Shown: positions 63,567-64,000 of the stretch, piece after piece
Layout of the letters: each line of letters begins with the position of its first letter
Numbering within the stretch: position 1 is the stretch's first letter
NCBI GenBank assembly: GCA_947073645.1
Contig: CAMTMK010000003.1
Location: 1 to 64,000 of the forward strand
Length of the DNA: 64,000 nt
Direction: 5' to 3'
Source: an uncultured bacterium
GTDB taxonomy: Bacteria; Cyanobacteriota; Vampirovibrionia; Gastranaerophilales; Gastranaerophilaceae
Notes under the pieces: generated by a model
Seen by the model: only the letters and a program-made list of their open reading frames with translations
Told to the model about the DNA's origin: nothing
Database searches by the model: none
Program-made: the position numbers and the translations under genes

Positions 63567-64000
63567 CTCTTTTTAATTCATATACTCTAAATTCGCTTGC
63601 TTCTAATTTATCAAAATGAAGGGTTGATGTTTCTGTATCAAATGGTGCTGATATAAATTCATCTCCGTCAATATAATATTCCTTTTGAATAGAAAAGTCT
63701 GACGGAAGGTTTATTGTTTTATCAAAAACAGGTTCTCCATGCAAGATTTCAGAATAACTGTTATTGTTTTCGTCAAACATAGTAACTCGTTCGGTTGTGT
63801 ATTTTGAGTTTGATACTACAAGGAACGATTTTCTGTCAGGAACTTTTGAGATAATCCAGGCTGCAAATCCGTCATCATCCTGAATTATTATTTGAGCTTC
63901 GCCGTCTGATATAATCGTATTGTTTTTTACGAACATATCTATTGCATTAAATTTATTATAAAAATCGTAGTGTTTTTCTCTCGGCATAGAAATTTCTTCG
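63559..64000 (-). CDS. C-terminal part of a protein that runs off the window
   Basis: Frame is open to the window edge with no stop, so the ATG at 63987 is probably internal. The visible 146 residues have an all-beta pattern (AAWIISKVPDRKSFLVVSNS, TERVTMFDE, KTINLPSDF, EFRVYELKRV) preceded by REKHYDFYNKFNAIDMFVKNN. This arrangement resembles the last helix and C-terminal beta domain of GH13 amylase-type enzymes; it is a suggestion only. Confidence 0.55.
   Translation of the reverse strand, partial: EEISMPREKHYDFYNKFNAIDMFVKNNTIISDGEAQIIIQDDDGFAAWIISKVPDRKSFLVVSNSKYTTERVTMFDENNNSYSEILHGEPVFDKTINLPSDFSIQKEYYIDGDEFISAPFDTETSTLHFDKLEASEFRVYELKRVI

Overview
The window is AT-rich chromosomal DNA from a bacterium with two membranes. 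It carries an MlaE/MlaF lipid-transport pair, type IV pilus genes (prepilins, prepilin peptidase, PilT) and an LL-diaminopimelate aminotransferase-like enzyme. Prepilin N-termini of the GFTLAEVLITLGIIG type, a membrane pyrophosphatase and several families of unknown secreted or low-complexity proteins suggest the non-photosynthetic sister group of Cyanobacteria (Vampirovibrionia/Gastranaerophilales, gut). This assignment is inference from gene style; no rRNA is present.

Layout. 1-27.5 kb is core chromosome: mtnP, a lytic transglycosylase, an unknown 617-residue protein, an M20 peptidase, mutS2, a GltA-type glutamate synthase subunit, hppA, an activase/YkgJ/rlmN/dtd run, a zinc-ribbon low-complexity protein with rimM-trmD, a first prepilin, a GH57 glycosidase, ferredoxin, deoB, rlmH and mscS. 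27.5-39.2 kb is an 11.6-kb integrated element bounded by perfect 48-bp direct repeats, the right one lying in the terminator of a tRNA-Gly(UCC) gene. It carries an XRE-ImmA/IrrE protein with an unknown partner, a GATC restriction-modification system (two adenine methyltransferases and a MutH/Sau3AI-type nuclease), a broken LA2681-type HEPN gene, phage-like genes (DUF1804-like, GH108 endolysin, LprI-like, ribbon-helix-helix) and a Mu-type DDE transposase whose C-terminus looks like a tyrosine-integrase core-binding domain. 39.3-64 kb is core again: PpiC, aminopeptidase P, an rRNA methyltransferase, dnaA, ruvA, prepilin peptidase, a sigma factor, gatC, pyrG, glyQ, two APC permeases, mazG, a second prepilin, a DapL-like aminotransferase, mlaFE, pgi, trxB, pilT, recO and the end of an unidentified gene.

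Main observations. (1) Both prepilin genes start with a good ribosome-binding site and ATG, then encode Phe followed by a G11 or G10 run. In each, the run puts the ATG out of frame with the pilin, and a change of one G would restore one long leader. This looks like slippage-based phase variation, although homopolymer assembly error must be excluded. (2) The mobile element has integrase-like ends but no intact integrase; the only integrase-like sequence is fused to the Mu-type transposase. (3) Many genes have a -10 hexamer ending exactly 6 nt before the ATG with no Shine-Dalgarno sequence, suggesting leaderless mRNAs. The group includes mlaE, dnaA, the DpnA-like methyltransferase and the restriction nuclease. 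(4) Many promoters read TTGCAA or similar, 17 bp, TATAAT.
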